From positions 1 through 64,000 of the forward strand of contig DATITA010000155.1 in assembly GCA_035468355.1 (NCBI GenBank): DNA of 64,000 bases. Reading direction: 5' to 3'. The DNA comes from DATKSS01 sp035468355. GTDB taxonomy: Bacteria > Chloroflexota > Dormibacteria > Dormibacterales > Dormibacteraceae. Position numbers and translations under genes: made by a program. The first letter of the stretch is position 1, and each line of letters begins with the position of its first letter. The notes under the pieces are model-generated. The model had not been told where the DNA came from and searched no databases. It worked only from the letters and a program-made list of their open reading frames with translations. This document shows positions 17,062-24,803 of the stretch, in pieces.

Positions 17062-18435
17062 TCAAGTGTCCCAGTAAGGCTTGGCCCAGCCGCGCCTGAC
17101 CAGCTCCGCGCGAACGTCGAGCATCGCCGTGTACGTGCACAGAAGGTGCGCGGTCTCACCCTTTTCGGTGACCTTGATCAGCTGATCGAGCGCCCTCGCA
17201 GGGTCGGTTTCGGCCTGCTCGGCCTTAACGCCTGCGTACTTGAGGCGCACCGCGAGGTCGTGCGCGCGAGAACCCGCCGGCACCACGACCCTGGCCTTGC
17301 CTTTCAGCATCTCGAAGTCCACGTCCCAGATCCACGACACGTCAGTGCCGTCCGCCTTGCGGTCATTGAGGCCGATCAAAAAGCTGTTGCCATGCGCGAG
17401 CTCGACGGCGGTGCGAAGCGTCTCGTTGAAGCCGGCGGGGTTCTTGGAAAGGACCAAATTGAGATTGCGGCCGCGGAACTCCATGCGCTCCTGCCGCCCG
17501 AATGCTGCGCTGAAGGTGCGCATGCGTTCGGCGATGTAGTCCGGCTCCAGGCCGATCGTCTTTGCCGCCGCGAAGGCGGCGAGCACGTTGTAGCAGTTGT
17601 AAAGGCCGCCCAGCGGGAAGTCGATGCGCGTGCCGTCGATGGTCGTGGCGAGGCTGACGAAGCCGTTGAGCTCGATCTTCGTCGCGGTCAGCTCTGGCGC
17701 GGGTCGCGCGAAATCACCGTTGGGGCAGTGGTACACGCCGTCGTGCCCGACGTACACGGCCTCGAAATGCAAGCTCGCCCCGCATCGCGGGCAAGTGCGC
17801 GCATCGGCTGCGTGAGGCAGCTCGCGCGCCGCGATCGAGGTGTCATCGAGCCCGTACCACAGGGGTGGGCTCGGCAGCCCGAGGCCGATCTCCGCCACGC
17901 GGGGATCGTCGGCGTTGAGGATGGCGCGCGCATTCTCGGGCAGCGCGGCCAGGGCCGATTCGATCTTGACCGCAATCGATTCGAGCTCGCCGTACCGGTC
18001 GAGCTGGTCGCGGAACAGGTTCATCACCAGCGTCACACGGGGTTGGAGCTCGGCGACCGCCTTCGGGAGGCTCGCCTCGTCGATCTCAAAAACCCCCCAG
18101 TCCGCGCGCAGGTTGCCGGCCGCGTCCGCGCGGTCGAGGGCGGCGGCAGTGACGCCGAAGATGAGGTTGGCGCCGGCGCGGTTGGCGACGACCCTGTGTC
18201 CGGCGCCCTCGAGCAGCCAGGTGATCAAGCGCGCGGTCGTCGTCTTGCCGTTGGTGCCGGTGATCACGATCGATCCCTGGTTGAGGTCTTGCGAGAGTTT
18301 GGTCAGCACTCGCGGATCGATGGCGCGCGCGACGTCGCCGGGCAGAGTGGTGCCGCCGCCACGTCCGCTGGCCCGACTCAAGGCGCCGGTCGCCTTGCCG
18401 GCCCACACCGCCGCCGTCTTGCGAATCGAGGTCAC
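17062..18435 (-). CDS. murT: MurT: Mur-ligase-like subunit of lipid II isoglutaminyl synthase
   Basis: 457 residues. Mur ligase central domain with the P-loop ITGTNGKTTTAR (about residues 58-69), MNLFRDQLDRYGE, and the DUF1727 C-terminal domain. The C-terminal segment GLNDRKADGTDVSWIWDVDFE contains the Asp expected to complete the GatD active site. The family's zinc-ribbon insert is present as CPRCGASLHF and YHCPNGDF. The fourth ligand position (residue 240) is Gly rather than Cys, so the ribbon may bind zinc with a substitute ligand or not at all. GTG 18435 overlaps the ispE stop as GTGA. Activity should be at the cytosolic face of the membrane with lipid II. Confidence 0.93.
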   Translation of the reverse strand: MTSIRKTAAVWAGKATGALSRASGRGGGTTLPGDVARAIDPRVLTKLSQDLNQGSIVITGTNGKTTTARLITWLLEGAGHRVVANRAGANLIFGVTAAALDRADAAGNLRADWGVFEIDEASLPKAVAELQPRVTLVMNLFRDQLDRYGELESIAVKIESALAALPENARAILNADDPRVAEIGLGLPSPPLWYGLDDTSIAARELPHAADARTCPRCGASLHFEAVYVGHDGVYHCPNGDFARPAPELTATKIELNGFVSLATTIDGTRIDFPLGGLYNCYNVLAAFAAAKTIGLEPDYIAERMRTFSAAFGRQERMEFRGRNLNLVLSKNPAGFNETLRTAVELAHGNSFLIGLNDRKADGTDVSWIWDVDFEMLKGKARVVVPAGSRAHDLAVRLKYAGVKAEQAETDPARALDQLIKVTEKGETAHLLCTYTAMLDVRAELVRRGWAKPYWDT

Positions 18436-19187
18436 GCCCAGGGACCGATGGCGCGGGTCACCGCCGTCCAGCAATCGAGGGATGCCGTGGCATTTCGCGC
18501 CTGCTCATCGTCTGTGCAACGCAGGAAGAAAGCGGAGCCGCTGCCGGTCATCTGCCAGCCCGGCCCGAGGCGATGCCCGAAATCGACGACACGCGGTTCG
18601 GCTCGCTCGGCTGCGCGAAGCAGGTGATTCGGAGGTTCGCCGTGCACTTGGTCCCACGCAAGGTACACGGACGCGGTCGACAGCTCGATGCCAGGCCACG
18701 CGACCGCGAACCACGCCGGCGTGGTGGGCAGCCGGGTCAGCCTCTCCCCCCGCCCCTCGGCTGTCGCCATGCCGCCACCCAGGAAGAAGGGGACGTCCGC
18801 ACCGATCGACATCGCCAGGGCGCCAAGGTCGACGTCGAGGCGGTGCAGCGCGGCAAGACCTCTCAGCGCCGCGGCGGCGTCTGAGCTCGCCCCGCCCATT
18901 CCCGAACCCGGGGGGATGCGCTTGTGAAGGTGGAACCTTGTCGGGATGGGGCGGCCGACCGCGACCTCGAAGGCATGGTGGGCTTTGAGGACCGAGTTCT
19001 GGGGGCTGCTCGCGACCGGCAAGCCGGATGTGGTGAGGGTGGTCTCGGTGGCAGTAGTCATCTGCAGCAGGTCATGGAGGTCGATGGCCTGGATCGTCGT
19101 TCGCACGTCGTGGAAACCGTCGTCGGTGCGCCTGATCACCTCGAGGTCCAGGTTGAGCTTGGCGCGCGCCGGAAGCGCGAGCGTCAA
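18432..19187 (-). CDS. ispE: 4-diphosphocytidyl-2-C-methyl-D-erythritol kinase
   Basis: IspE is the ATP-dependent kinase of the MEP (non-mevalonate) isoprenoid pathway. 251 residues of the GHMP kinase superfamily: ARAKLNLDLEV at the N-terminus (catalytic Lys/Asp region), the phosphate loop PPGSGMGGASSDAAAAL, GADVPFFLGGG, and the C-terminal MTGSGSAFF motif. It is shorter than the usual 280-300 residues, mainly by tighter loops at the C-terminal end; all motifs are present. The start is TTG 19187, whose TTGA overlaps the carbonic anhydrase stop. Isoprenoids feed the lipid carrier used by the downstream murT/gatD step, which may explain the grouping. Confidence 0.93.
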   Translation of the reverse strand: MTLALPARAKLNLDLEVIRRTDDGFHDVRTTIQAIDLHDLLQMTTATETTLTTSGLPVASSPQNSVLKAHHAFEVAVGRPIPTRFHLHKRIPPGSGMGGASSDAAAALRGLAALHRLDVDLGALAMSIGADVPFFLGGGMATAEGRGERLTRLPTTPAWFAVAWPGIELSTASVYLAWDQVHGEPPNHLLRAAERAEPRVVDFGHRLGPGWQMTGSGSAFFLRCTDDEQARNATASLDCWTAVTRAIGPWA

Positions 19188-19708
19188 GGGGTTGTGCGCT
19201 TGAGCTGCGCCCGGTACTTGACCGCGCGGTCCTGATAGTGCTGCGCGGTGGTGCCAACCCAGTGGTCGGACGATCCGTCGAGTGCCTTCTTCACGGTGGC
19301 CGGCACTCCGGCCGCCATGTGGCCCGGGGGAACCTCCCTGCCCTCCTGCAGGACGGCGCCCGCCGCCAGCATGGAGCCTGCGCCCAGCCGGCTGCGCTGC
19401 AGCATCGTGGCGCCCATGCCGACCACCGCGCCCTGCTCCACGACGCAGCCCTCGAGCTGCGCGGAGTGACCGACGCTGGCGTTCCTTTCGATCACGGTCG
19501 GCAGGTTTTCAGCACAGTGAAGGACGGCGTTGTCCTGCACGTTCGCTCCCTGGCCGATCGAGATCCTGGCTTCATCACCACGCAGCACCGCTCCAAACCA
19601 AACGCTCGCGCCGGCCTCGACCTCGACGTCACCGATGAGGACCGCGGTCGGTGCGATGTATGCGTCGGGATGGACGCTGGGGCGCTTCCCGCCGAGCTCG
19701 AACTCCAC
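19184..19708 (-). CDS. Gamma-carbonic anhydrase-like hexapeptide protein
   Basis: 174 residues with a left-handed beta-helix of hexapeptide repeats (VHPDAYIAPTAVLIGDVEV, then GASVWFGAVLRGD) and a C-terminal helix. This is the YrdA/PaaY/gamma-carbonic anhydrase layout. Metal ligands of the family would be His64 (QDNAVLHC), His81 (SVGHSAQ) and a third His five residues later. Here that position is Glu86 (HSAQLEGC instead of the usual LHGC). The trimer may still bind metal through Glu, or may have lost hydration activity. GTG 19708 is the first gene of the ispE-murT-gatD unit. A TAGGAT box lies 10-11 nt upstream, overlapping the divergent rpsT promoter. Confidence 0.85.
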   Translation of the reverse strand: MEFELGGKRPSVHPDAYIAPTAVLIGDVEVEAGASVWFGAVLRGDEARISIGQGANVQDNAVLHCAENLPTVIERNASVGHSAQLEGCVVEQGAVVGMGATMLQRSRLGAGSMLAAGAVLQEGREVPPGHMAAGVPATVKKALDGSSDHWVGTTAQHYQDRAVKYRAQLKRTTP

Positions 19709-19715
19709 TGGCCCC

Positions 19716-19721
19716 TATAAT
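19716..19721 (+). promoter_or_regulatory. -10 box of rpsT
   Basis: A perfect TATAAT with expected transcription start near 19728, giving a leader of about 34 nt before GTG 19762. No clear TTGACA-like -35 is seen at 16-18 bp. It overlaps the control region of the divergent carbonic anhydrase operon. Confidence 0.6.
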
Positions 19722-19761
19722 CCTAGCTTCGTGACTTTGTTCTCCAAACCGGTGATGAAAC

Positions 19762-20250
19762 GTGGCTAAGCGAACCGCCTCGGCCAAGAAGCAGGCACGC
19801 TCCGGCGTCAAGCGCGCCGCGCGAAATCGAGCCGTGCGTTCGGAGGTCAAGACGATGGTCGTCAAGGCCAGGCGCTCGATGGCGGAATCCGGCGGCGATG
19901 GCTCGGACCACCTGACCATCACGCTCGACGCGGTACGGTCGCTCGACCGCGCGGCGTCAAAGGGCGTTCTTCACCGCAACAACGCCGCTCGGCGAAAGGG
20001 GCGGCTCGCCCGCCAGATGGCGAAGATGGCAACCTCGGCGCCGGCCGCAGGCGCGGGGGCGGGCGCGGGCGCGGGCAAGGCTAAGAAACCCGCCGCTGCA
20101 CCGAAGGCTCCCGCCAAGGCGGCACCGAAAGCTTCGACCAAGGCTGCTGCCCCGACCAAGGCTGCTGCCCCGGCCAAGACGGCTGCCCCGGCCAAGACGG
20201 CTGCCCCGGCCACTGCTACCGCGACCAAGACGGCCTCCAAGAAGAAGTAG
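19762..20250 (+). CDS. rpsT: Small ribosomal subunit protein bS20 with long Ala/Lys/Pro-rich tail
   Basis: bS20 binds 16S rRNA near helix 44 and helps assemble the 30S subunit. Residues 1-90 form the normal protein (MAKRTASAKKQARSGVKRAA, then VRSLDRAASKGVLHRNNAARRKGRLARQM). The remaining roughly 70 residues are a low-complexity tail of Ala, Lys, Pro and Thr, preceded by an (AG)n run. The tail nearly doubles the usual 85-90 residue length. Part of it is encoded by four 18-bp tandem repeats. The tail should be disordered and strongly basic. The convergent neighbour holA ends 9 nt downstream. Confidence 0.95.
   Translation: MAKRTASAKKQARSGVKRAARNRAVRSEVKTMVVKARRSMAESGGDGSDHLTITLDAVRSLDRAASKGVLHRNNAARRKGRLARQMAKMATSAPAAGAGAGAGAGKAKKPAAAPKAPAKAAPKASTKAAAPTKAAAPAKTAAPAKTAAPATATATKTASKKK
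20140..20211 (+). repeat. Four 18-bp tandem repeats inside rpsT
   Basis: Units starting at 20140, 20158, 20176 and 20194 share the pattern AAG(G/A)C(T/G)GCTGCCCCG(A/G)CC and encode K-A/T-A-A-P-T/A. They are nearly identical, so they probably arose by recent slippage. Tail length may vary between strains. Confidence 0.85.
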
Positions 20251-20259
20251 CCCAGGCTT

Positions 20260-21219
20260 CTAGAGCCGGGTCAGGAGCACCTCCAAACCGAGCTCGGCGT
20301 CGATCTGGCCTGACTTGACCTCCCACTCGTAGTCGCGGATCTTCTTCAGCGCTTCTTCGAGCCGGTCGGGGTCCGCCTGCTGAGCCGCGTCGTAAGCCTT
20401 CTGCACCACGAAGCGGTGCTCCGTCATCTCGTCTTGAACGCGCTGGAGCGTTTCGCCGCGCTCCTGTTTTGCTTGAACCTCCAGGACCAGCGCGATGTGG
20501 CGGGCCATGCGATACGCGACGGACGTCGGCTGCATGCCGGCCCCCGTCAGGCTGCGCGCGATGGTGAGCGATTGAGCCGTCGGGCGCGGCAGCAGGTTGT
20601 CCGTCAGCTTGAAGATCTCGTCTTCGCGACCGCCTGCCAGCAGGTCTGCGATCACCTCGGGCGTGAGCTTTGCACCCGAGGCCCGGTACGCGGCGAGCTT
20701 GTTCAGCTCTGAGTCGATCACGCTGAGGTCAGGGGGCGTGACCCGGACGACCTGGGCGGCCACGGCCGCGCTGAGCTGGTGCTTGTCAACAGCGCGGCGG
20801 GCCGTCCAATCGTTGAGCGCGCGGCCTTTCAGGTGCTGCATCTCCTCGACCGTTCCGCCCGCCGAGACGATCGCCTTCGCCAGCTTGTTGGTCGCGCCGA
20901 GACGACCGGCGACGGTGACCACCACGCGAGTGCTCGGCGGTATCTCTGCGAGCCCCGGGGCCACGCCGTCTGCACGCGTCGCCGGAACCATGCGCGCGAA
21001 GACCACGCGATAGGGATCGAGAAAAGGCGCTTGCAAGACGGCGTCCTGGAGCCGCGCCGCGCTGAGGCCCGCACCCTCGAGCGTCTCCAACCCGAAGTCG
21101 GAGACCAGCTCAGTGGTCCACTGTCCGAGGATGGCGCGAGCCCTCTCGTCGACGAGGAACCGCTCGTCGCCGTGGAGCAGGACAGCCATCGCCGCGGGCC
21201 GGTTGGTTGCGCGGGGCAT
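20260..21219 (-). CDS. holA: DNA polymerase III subunit delta
   Basis: HolA is the wrench subunit of the clamp loader, opening the beta ring during replication. 319 residues with the family's divergent AAA+ arrangement: AVLLHGDERFLVDERARAIL at the N-terminus, PFLDPYRVVFARM, SVIDSELNKLAAY, and EDEIFKLTDNLLPRP. The C-terminal collar is DADPDRLEEALKKI-like (QADPDRLEEALKKIRDYEWEV). The ATG is preceded 7 nt upstream by TACGAT (21227-21232), so it probably has its own leaderless promoter although it follows comEC by only 40 nt. comEA-comEC-holA with rpsT convergent is a common arrangement. Confidence 0.93.
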   Translation of the reverse strand: MPRATNRPAAMAVLLHGDERFLVDERARAILGQWTTELVSDFGLETLEGAGLSAARLQDAVLQAPFLDPYRVVFARMVPATRADGVAPGLAEIPPSTRVVVTVAGRLGATNKLAKAIVSAGGTVEEMQHLKGRALNDWTARRAVDKHQLSAAVAAQVVRVTPPDLSVIDSELNKLAAYRASGAKLTPEVIADLLAGGREDEIFKLTDNLLPRPTAQSLTIARSLTGAGMQPTSVAYRMARHIALVLEVQAKQERGETLQRVQDEMTEHRFVVQKAYDAAQQADPDRLEEALKKIRDYEWEVKSGQIDAELGLEVLLTRL

Positions 21220-21259
21220 GGTTGGGATCGTACCCCTGATCGGTGACGCTGCCCATTCA

Positions 21260-23473
21260 TCACATGGCGAGCACGATCGTTCCCTCCTGGTCGGTGCGAA
21301 GGAGGTTGGGCGGAAAGCCGGTCGCAAGCCTTCCTGGTCCACGCGAAGCGATCAGCTGAGTGCTGGCAGTGATGGCGACTCTGTCGAGATCCGGCGAAAG
21401 CAGGCTGCGCCCTCCGCTGGGCAGCAGCACGTAGGTGCAGGAGCCTGGCACCCGCGCGGCGGCGATCGTCTGGCCGTCGAGGTCGAGGTCGCTGAAGTCG
21501 CACAGGCTGGCACCGTCGGGTGACACCACGCGCAAAGCCATGTCCGCGGCCCCAGGCACGTCTCCAGGAGCGCCCTGTTCGGGTGAGAGAACCTGAAGCT
21601 CGAAGCCCGCGACGGTGACCGTCTCGCCGGCCCGCAACCGCTGAATCGATGCGCCGCGTGCCGCCGCTTCGAGGGCTGCGGTGCGCCAGGTGGCGCCGCT
21701 CATGTCGGCGTCCGGGAAGTACACCGAGGTCAACTGGCGGTCGAACCCTGCCAGGCCACCCACGTGGCCAAGCCCTGGAGCGGTGATGACCAGCGCGTCG
21801 ATCCGGGATTGCCAGGGCGGGAGGTGGGTTCCCAGCTCGTCGCTGAGCTTTTGCGGGCTTGGGCCGCCGTCGATCAGGATCGCGCCCAGGGGTCCACGAA
21901 GCAGAACCGCCTGCCCGTCGCCGACGGCCAGGACGCTCGCCTGGGGCGGTGCCTGGGCCCACATGACCAGGGCGGCGGTCGAGATCACGGCGGGAGCGGC
22001 CACGGCGGCGACCAGCGCCACCTTGCGGTGACGGCCTTTCGTTTGCGTCCCGGCGATGCCCCCTCCGAGCGCCGCATAGTACGCGGCCCCCGCCCACGCG
22101 GGGAACGTGGGTATGGAGATCGCGGCGGAGGGAGCACGCGCCAGCAGATATGCGACCTGCTCGACGTATGCCAGCAAGCCGGTGATCGGAATTGCGGCAT
22201 ATCGCGCGAGATCCGGCAGGAGCGAAAGCGGCCCGAGCAGGAGGCCGAGAGTGACGAGGACCGGAAGGATCGGCAGCGTGAGGGCGTTGGCGAACGGCGC
22301 CGCGGGAGACAGGACGTGAAAGTCGGAGGCCATCATCGGGAGGGTTCCGACCTGAGCCGCGCACGTGACGGCGAACGGCTCCCGCAGGAAGTGCGGCATG
22401 AAACGCAGGCGCCTGGAGATCCCGGGCGTCAACAGGATGATCGCGGCCGTGCCGGCGAACGAAAGCTGAAACCCGACGTCCCAGGCCAGCTCGGGGTGCC
22501 AGCCGAGCATGACCGCGGCGGTGACGGCGAGAGCCGTCCAGACGTGGGTCGGACGCCCGAGATGTGAGGCGGCGATCGCCAGGCCACCCATGGCTGCAGC
22601 GCGTGTGGCGGCCGGAGTCGCTCCGCCCACCATTGCGTAAAGCGCGATCAGGGCCAGGGCCGGCCACGTGGCCAGCCGCCCTAGCAACGGGTTGAGCGCG
22701 CCCTGGATGATGCGGGCGAAGACGGCCACCTTTAGCCCACTCAGCACGAGGAGGTGGATGAGCCCGGTGGCGATCAGCGCCTGCTGGAGCCCAGACGGAA
22801 TCCCCTGCCGGATCCCGAGGACGATGCCCAGCAAGACCGCTGCGTGGGGCGGGCTCACAGCGTGGTCGAGGGCCACCGTGTAGCGGTGGCGCAACCACGC
22901 GGGCAGGCCGGCGATCCCGGAACCGGTGGCCACCACATCGAGCGAGGTCGCTTGGACCTCGAGATAGACATGCCGCTGCGCAAGGTAGGCCCGCCGGTCG
23001 AACGTAGGCAGGTCTTTCGGTAGGGCGAGCTTGCCGCTCGCCTGGACTTCGTCGCCGAAGGCGACCTCGGTCGGTCCCCGCCAGCGGACCATGAGGCTGC
23101 CGATCCCCGCCACGGGACCAGCGGGCGCGGCAATGCCGTCGGGCTCGACCAGCACCTCCACGCCGCCACCCGAGGGCCGAGGGTCGTCTGCGACGTGACC
23201 CGTCAGGCTGACGGTCTGCCCGGCCAGCGCAGCCGCGCGCGTCGGAGCCTGTGGGTCGGCGGCGGGAAGCTCGGCCCTGCCCACGGCGAGCAGCGCGGCG
23301 GTGAGCGCCAGGGCAATGACCGGCGGCCGCAGAATGACCGCCAGGGCCAGACACGGCGCCGCCAGGCCGATGGCGACGGCCCCCAACGCCGGCCGCTCTG
23401 GCGCGCCCACCACCGCAGTCGCGAGCGCGGCGCACCATGACAGGGCGATGACGAGGCCCGGGAATCGAGTCAC
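21260..23473 (-). CDS. comEC: ComEC DNA-uptake channel with degenerate metallo-beta-lactamase domain
   Basis: ComEC carries single-stranded DNA across the membrane during transformation. 737 residues: N-terminal membrane segments, the DUF4131/OB-like region (SLTGHVADDPRP), the Competence domain (HAAVLLGIVLGIRQGIP, then LIHLLVLSGLKVAVF, usually SGLH), further helices, and a C-terminal beta-lactamase-like domain from about residue 525. In active homologues the latter reads THxHxDHxGG. Here it is ITAPGLGHVGGL, with only the last His kept, and the later ligands are also missing (LCDFSDLD). It is therefore probably catalytically inactive as a nuclease. GTG 23473 overlaps the comEA stop (GTGA). Confidence 0.9.
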   Translation of the reverse strand: MTRFPGLVIALSWCAALATAVVGAPERPALGAVAIGLAAPCLALAVILRPPVIALALTAALLAVGRAELPAADPQAPTRAAALAGQTVSLTGHVADDPRPSGGGVEVLVEPDGIAAPAGPVAGIGSLMVRWRGPTEVAFGDEVQASGKLALPKDLPTFDRRAYLAQRHVYLEVQATSLDVVATGSGIAGLPAWLRHRYTVALDHAVSPPHAAVLLGIVLGIRQGIPSGLQQALIATGLIHLLVLSGLKVAVFARIIQGALNPLLGRLATWPALALIALYAMVGGATPAATRAAAMGGLAIAASHLGRPTHVWTALAVTAAVMLGWHPELAWDVGFQLSFAGTAAIILLTPGISRRLRFMPHFLREPFAVTCAAQVGTLPMMASDFHVLSPAAPFANALTLPILPVLVTLGLLLGPLSLLPDLARYAAIPITGLLAYVEQVAYLLARAPSAAISIPTFPAWAGAAYYAALGGGIAGTQTKGRHRKVALVAAVAAPAVISTAALVMWAQAPPQASVLAVGDGQAVLLRGPLGAILIDGGPSPQKLSDELGTHLPPWQSRIDALVITAPGLGHVGGLAGFDRQLTSVYFPDADMSGATWRTAALEAAARGASIQRLRAGETVTVAGFELQVLSPEQGAPGDVPGAADMALRVVSPDGASLCDFSDLDLDGQTIAAARVPGSCTYVLLPSGGRSLLSPDLDRVAITASTQLIASRGPGRLATGFPPNLLRTDQEGTIVLAM

Positions 23474-24048
23474 AGCGTGAGATATCGCCGGGCGATCACA
23501 TACTCCGCCTCGCTGAGACCAAGGATGTCGACCAGCTCCCGGGTGTTCTGAAACCCACCGAAGTTGGTCCGGTAGTCGATGCATTCCTGGGCGAATGCTT
23601 CGGTGAACCCCGGGAGGGTTTCCAGCTCGTCGAGCGTCGCGGTGTTGAGATTGGTCCGCGTGATCGCCGTCCCCGATGTGGTCTTGGCAAACGGCACTTT
23701 GATCTGCTCGCCGTCCTTCAACCGGCCAGCCAGGTTGGGCAGCCGGGAGCCGTCCGCATCAGGGCTCAGGCCTCCCGCGGCGGCGACTGCGTCGTATACG
23801 CGATCGCCGCGAGGCAGCCTGTAGAGGCCGGGATTCGCCACCGCCCCGACGACGTCCACCAGGAGGCCCGCCGGAGGCGGCACGCTGAGCCCGGCGTTGG
23901 CCAGCGGGTTCAGCGCCGCCTTCGAAGGCGGGCCGGCCGAAGAGCTGTAAGCGTGCGCTGCCGCCACACCGCCCAGCGCGAGCGCCAGCGGGGCGCCGAG
24001 GAACAGCAGGCGCTTCCAGCCGGAAACGAATCGGATGCGCGAGCCCAT
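23470..24048 (-). CDS. comEA: ComEA competence DNA receptor (SLBB + helix-hairpin-helix)
   Basis: ComEA is a membrane-anchored protein that binds incoming double-stranded DNA outside the cytoplasmic membrane. 192 residues: basic n-region and a transmembrane segment (about residues 13-33), a Pro/Ala-rich linker, and an SLBB domain (LLVDVVGAVANPGLYRLPRG, about 61-120). Two helix-hairpin-helix motifs follow (NLNTATLDELETLPGF and GGFQNTRELVDILGL, about 132-190). TATCTT at 24056-24061 ends 7 nt before the ATG, a leaderless-type promoter. It is the head gene of the comEA-comEC unit. Confidence 0.93.
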   Translation of the reverse strand: MGSRIRFVSGWKRLLFLGAPLALALGGVAAAHAYSSSAGPPSKAALNPLANAGLSVPPPAGLLVDVVGAVANPGLYRLPRGDRVYDAVAAAGGLSPDADGSRLPNLAGRLKDGEQIKVPFAKTTSGTAITRTNLNTATLDELETLPGFTEAFAQECIDYRTNFGGFQNTRELVDILGLSEAEYVIARRYLTL

Positions 24049-24107
24049 GCGCTGGAAGATAGAGACGGCTCAGCGCGTTGAAAACCCACCCTGTTAAGGA
24101 AGTGGAG

Positions 24108-24183
24108 TGGTTCCGGGAGAAGGATTCGAACCTTCGGTCAAGGATCCAAAGTCCTCTGCCTTACCGAGCTTGGCCATCCCGGA
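24108..24183 (-). tRNA. tRNA-Gln (anticodon TTG), CCA encoded
   Basis: On the minus strand the acceptor TCCGGGA pairs with TCCCGGA, followed by discriminator A and genomic CCA (24110-24108). The anticodon arm GAGGA-CTTTGGA-TCCTT gives anticodon TTG, and the T arm contains GGTTCGAATCC. The U1-A72 pair is typical of tRNA-Gln. A GATACT -10-like box lies 13 nt upstream (24197-24202 on the minus strand). Confidence 0.95.
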
Positions 24184-24267
24184 TTGCCGCCACAACAGTA
24201 TCGCGGGACGTCAAATGTTCCGAACGAGCGGCGTGACGCGGCTGCCGCACGCGGCGTTGGTACTGGC

Positions 24268-24666
24268 ATGAAGTACGTCTTGCTGGCGGCGCTGGTGTTG
24301 GTGACGGCCGGTTGCGGTGCGTACCAGTTTCCTGGCAGCACGCCGCCCACGGGTACGGGCAAGGTCACCGGAGTTGTGACCGCGGTGCCGTGCGCCCCCG
24401 TGCAGCCAGCCGGTGATCCCTGCGCGCGGCGTTTCGTGGCTGGAGTCGAGGTGAACTTCTCCGACGGCCGAACCAGCACAGCGGCCGTGACCGACTCTCG
24501 GGGCGCCTATTCCATCGACCTGCCACCCGGGACATGGAGGGTGACGCTGAAGACCTACATGCGGATCATCAGCGGGCCCACCTCCCTGACCGTTGCCGCC
24601 GGCTCGCACGTGGTTGCCGACTTCGTGCTGGATACCGGAATCCGTGTCCCGGTGCCGCAGCAATAA
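24268..24666 (+). CDS. Small lipoprotein with carboxypeptidase-regulatory-like fold
   Basis: 132 residues. MKYVLLAALVLVTAGCGAY is a lipoprotein signal with lipobox Cys16. The mature part resembles a single beta-sandwich of the CarboxypepD_reg/Cna-B type: VTGVVTAVP, VEVNFSDGRTSTAAVTDSRGAYSIDLPPGTWRVTL. In that fold the T(D)xxGxYxxxLxPGxYxV pattern is diagnostic. Such domains usually serve in adhesion or as spacers. The two cysteines in VPCAPVQPAGDPCARR may form a disulfide. It stands alone, divergent from tRNA-Gln and convergent with leuS, with 137 bp of unassigned sequence to leuS. Confidence 0.8.
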   Translation: MKYVLLAALVLVTAGCGAYQFPGSTPPTGTGKVTGVVTAVPCAPVQPAGDPCARRFVAGVEVNFSDGRTSTAAVTDSRGAYSIDLPPGTWRVTLKTYMRIISGPTSLTVAAGSHVVADFVLDTGIRVPVPQQ

Positions 24667-24803
24667 GCAATGAACTACCCCGCCCACCCATTGGGGTGAG
24701 ATGGATCGTATTGGCGCGGCCCGGCGAACGGTCAAGCCTGGTTGTTAAAGAGCGCGCCGGAAGGCAGGGCAACGAGGCCAGACCGCTGGAAGAGCGCGGG
24801 GCG

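Noticed and set aside
20140..20211. Tandem 18-bp repeats as a possible CRISPR-like array
   Set aside because: There are no spacers, and the repeats are in frame inside rpsT and encode the AAPAKT tail.
20829..23438. Very long minus-strand open frame (869 codons) overlapping comEC and holA
   Set aside because: It is an out-of-frame shadow of the high-G+C comEC gene, Arg/Pro/Gly-rich, without any family resemblance. comEC in the other frame has clear motifs and membrane helices.
24667..24803. Hairpin ACCCC...GGGGT between the small lipoprotein and leuS as a terminator
   Set aside because: The arms are short with an 11-nt loop and no U-run follows, so an intrinsic terminator cannot be claimed.
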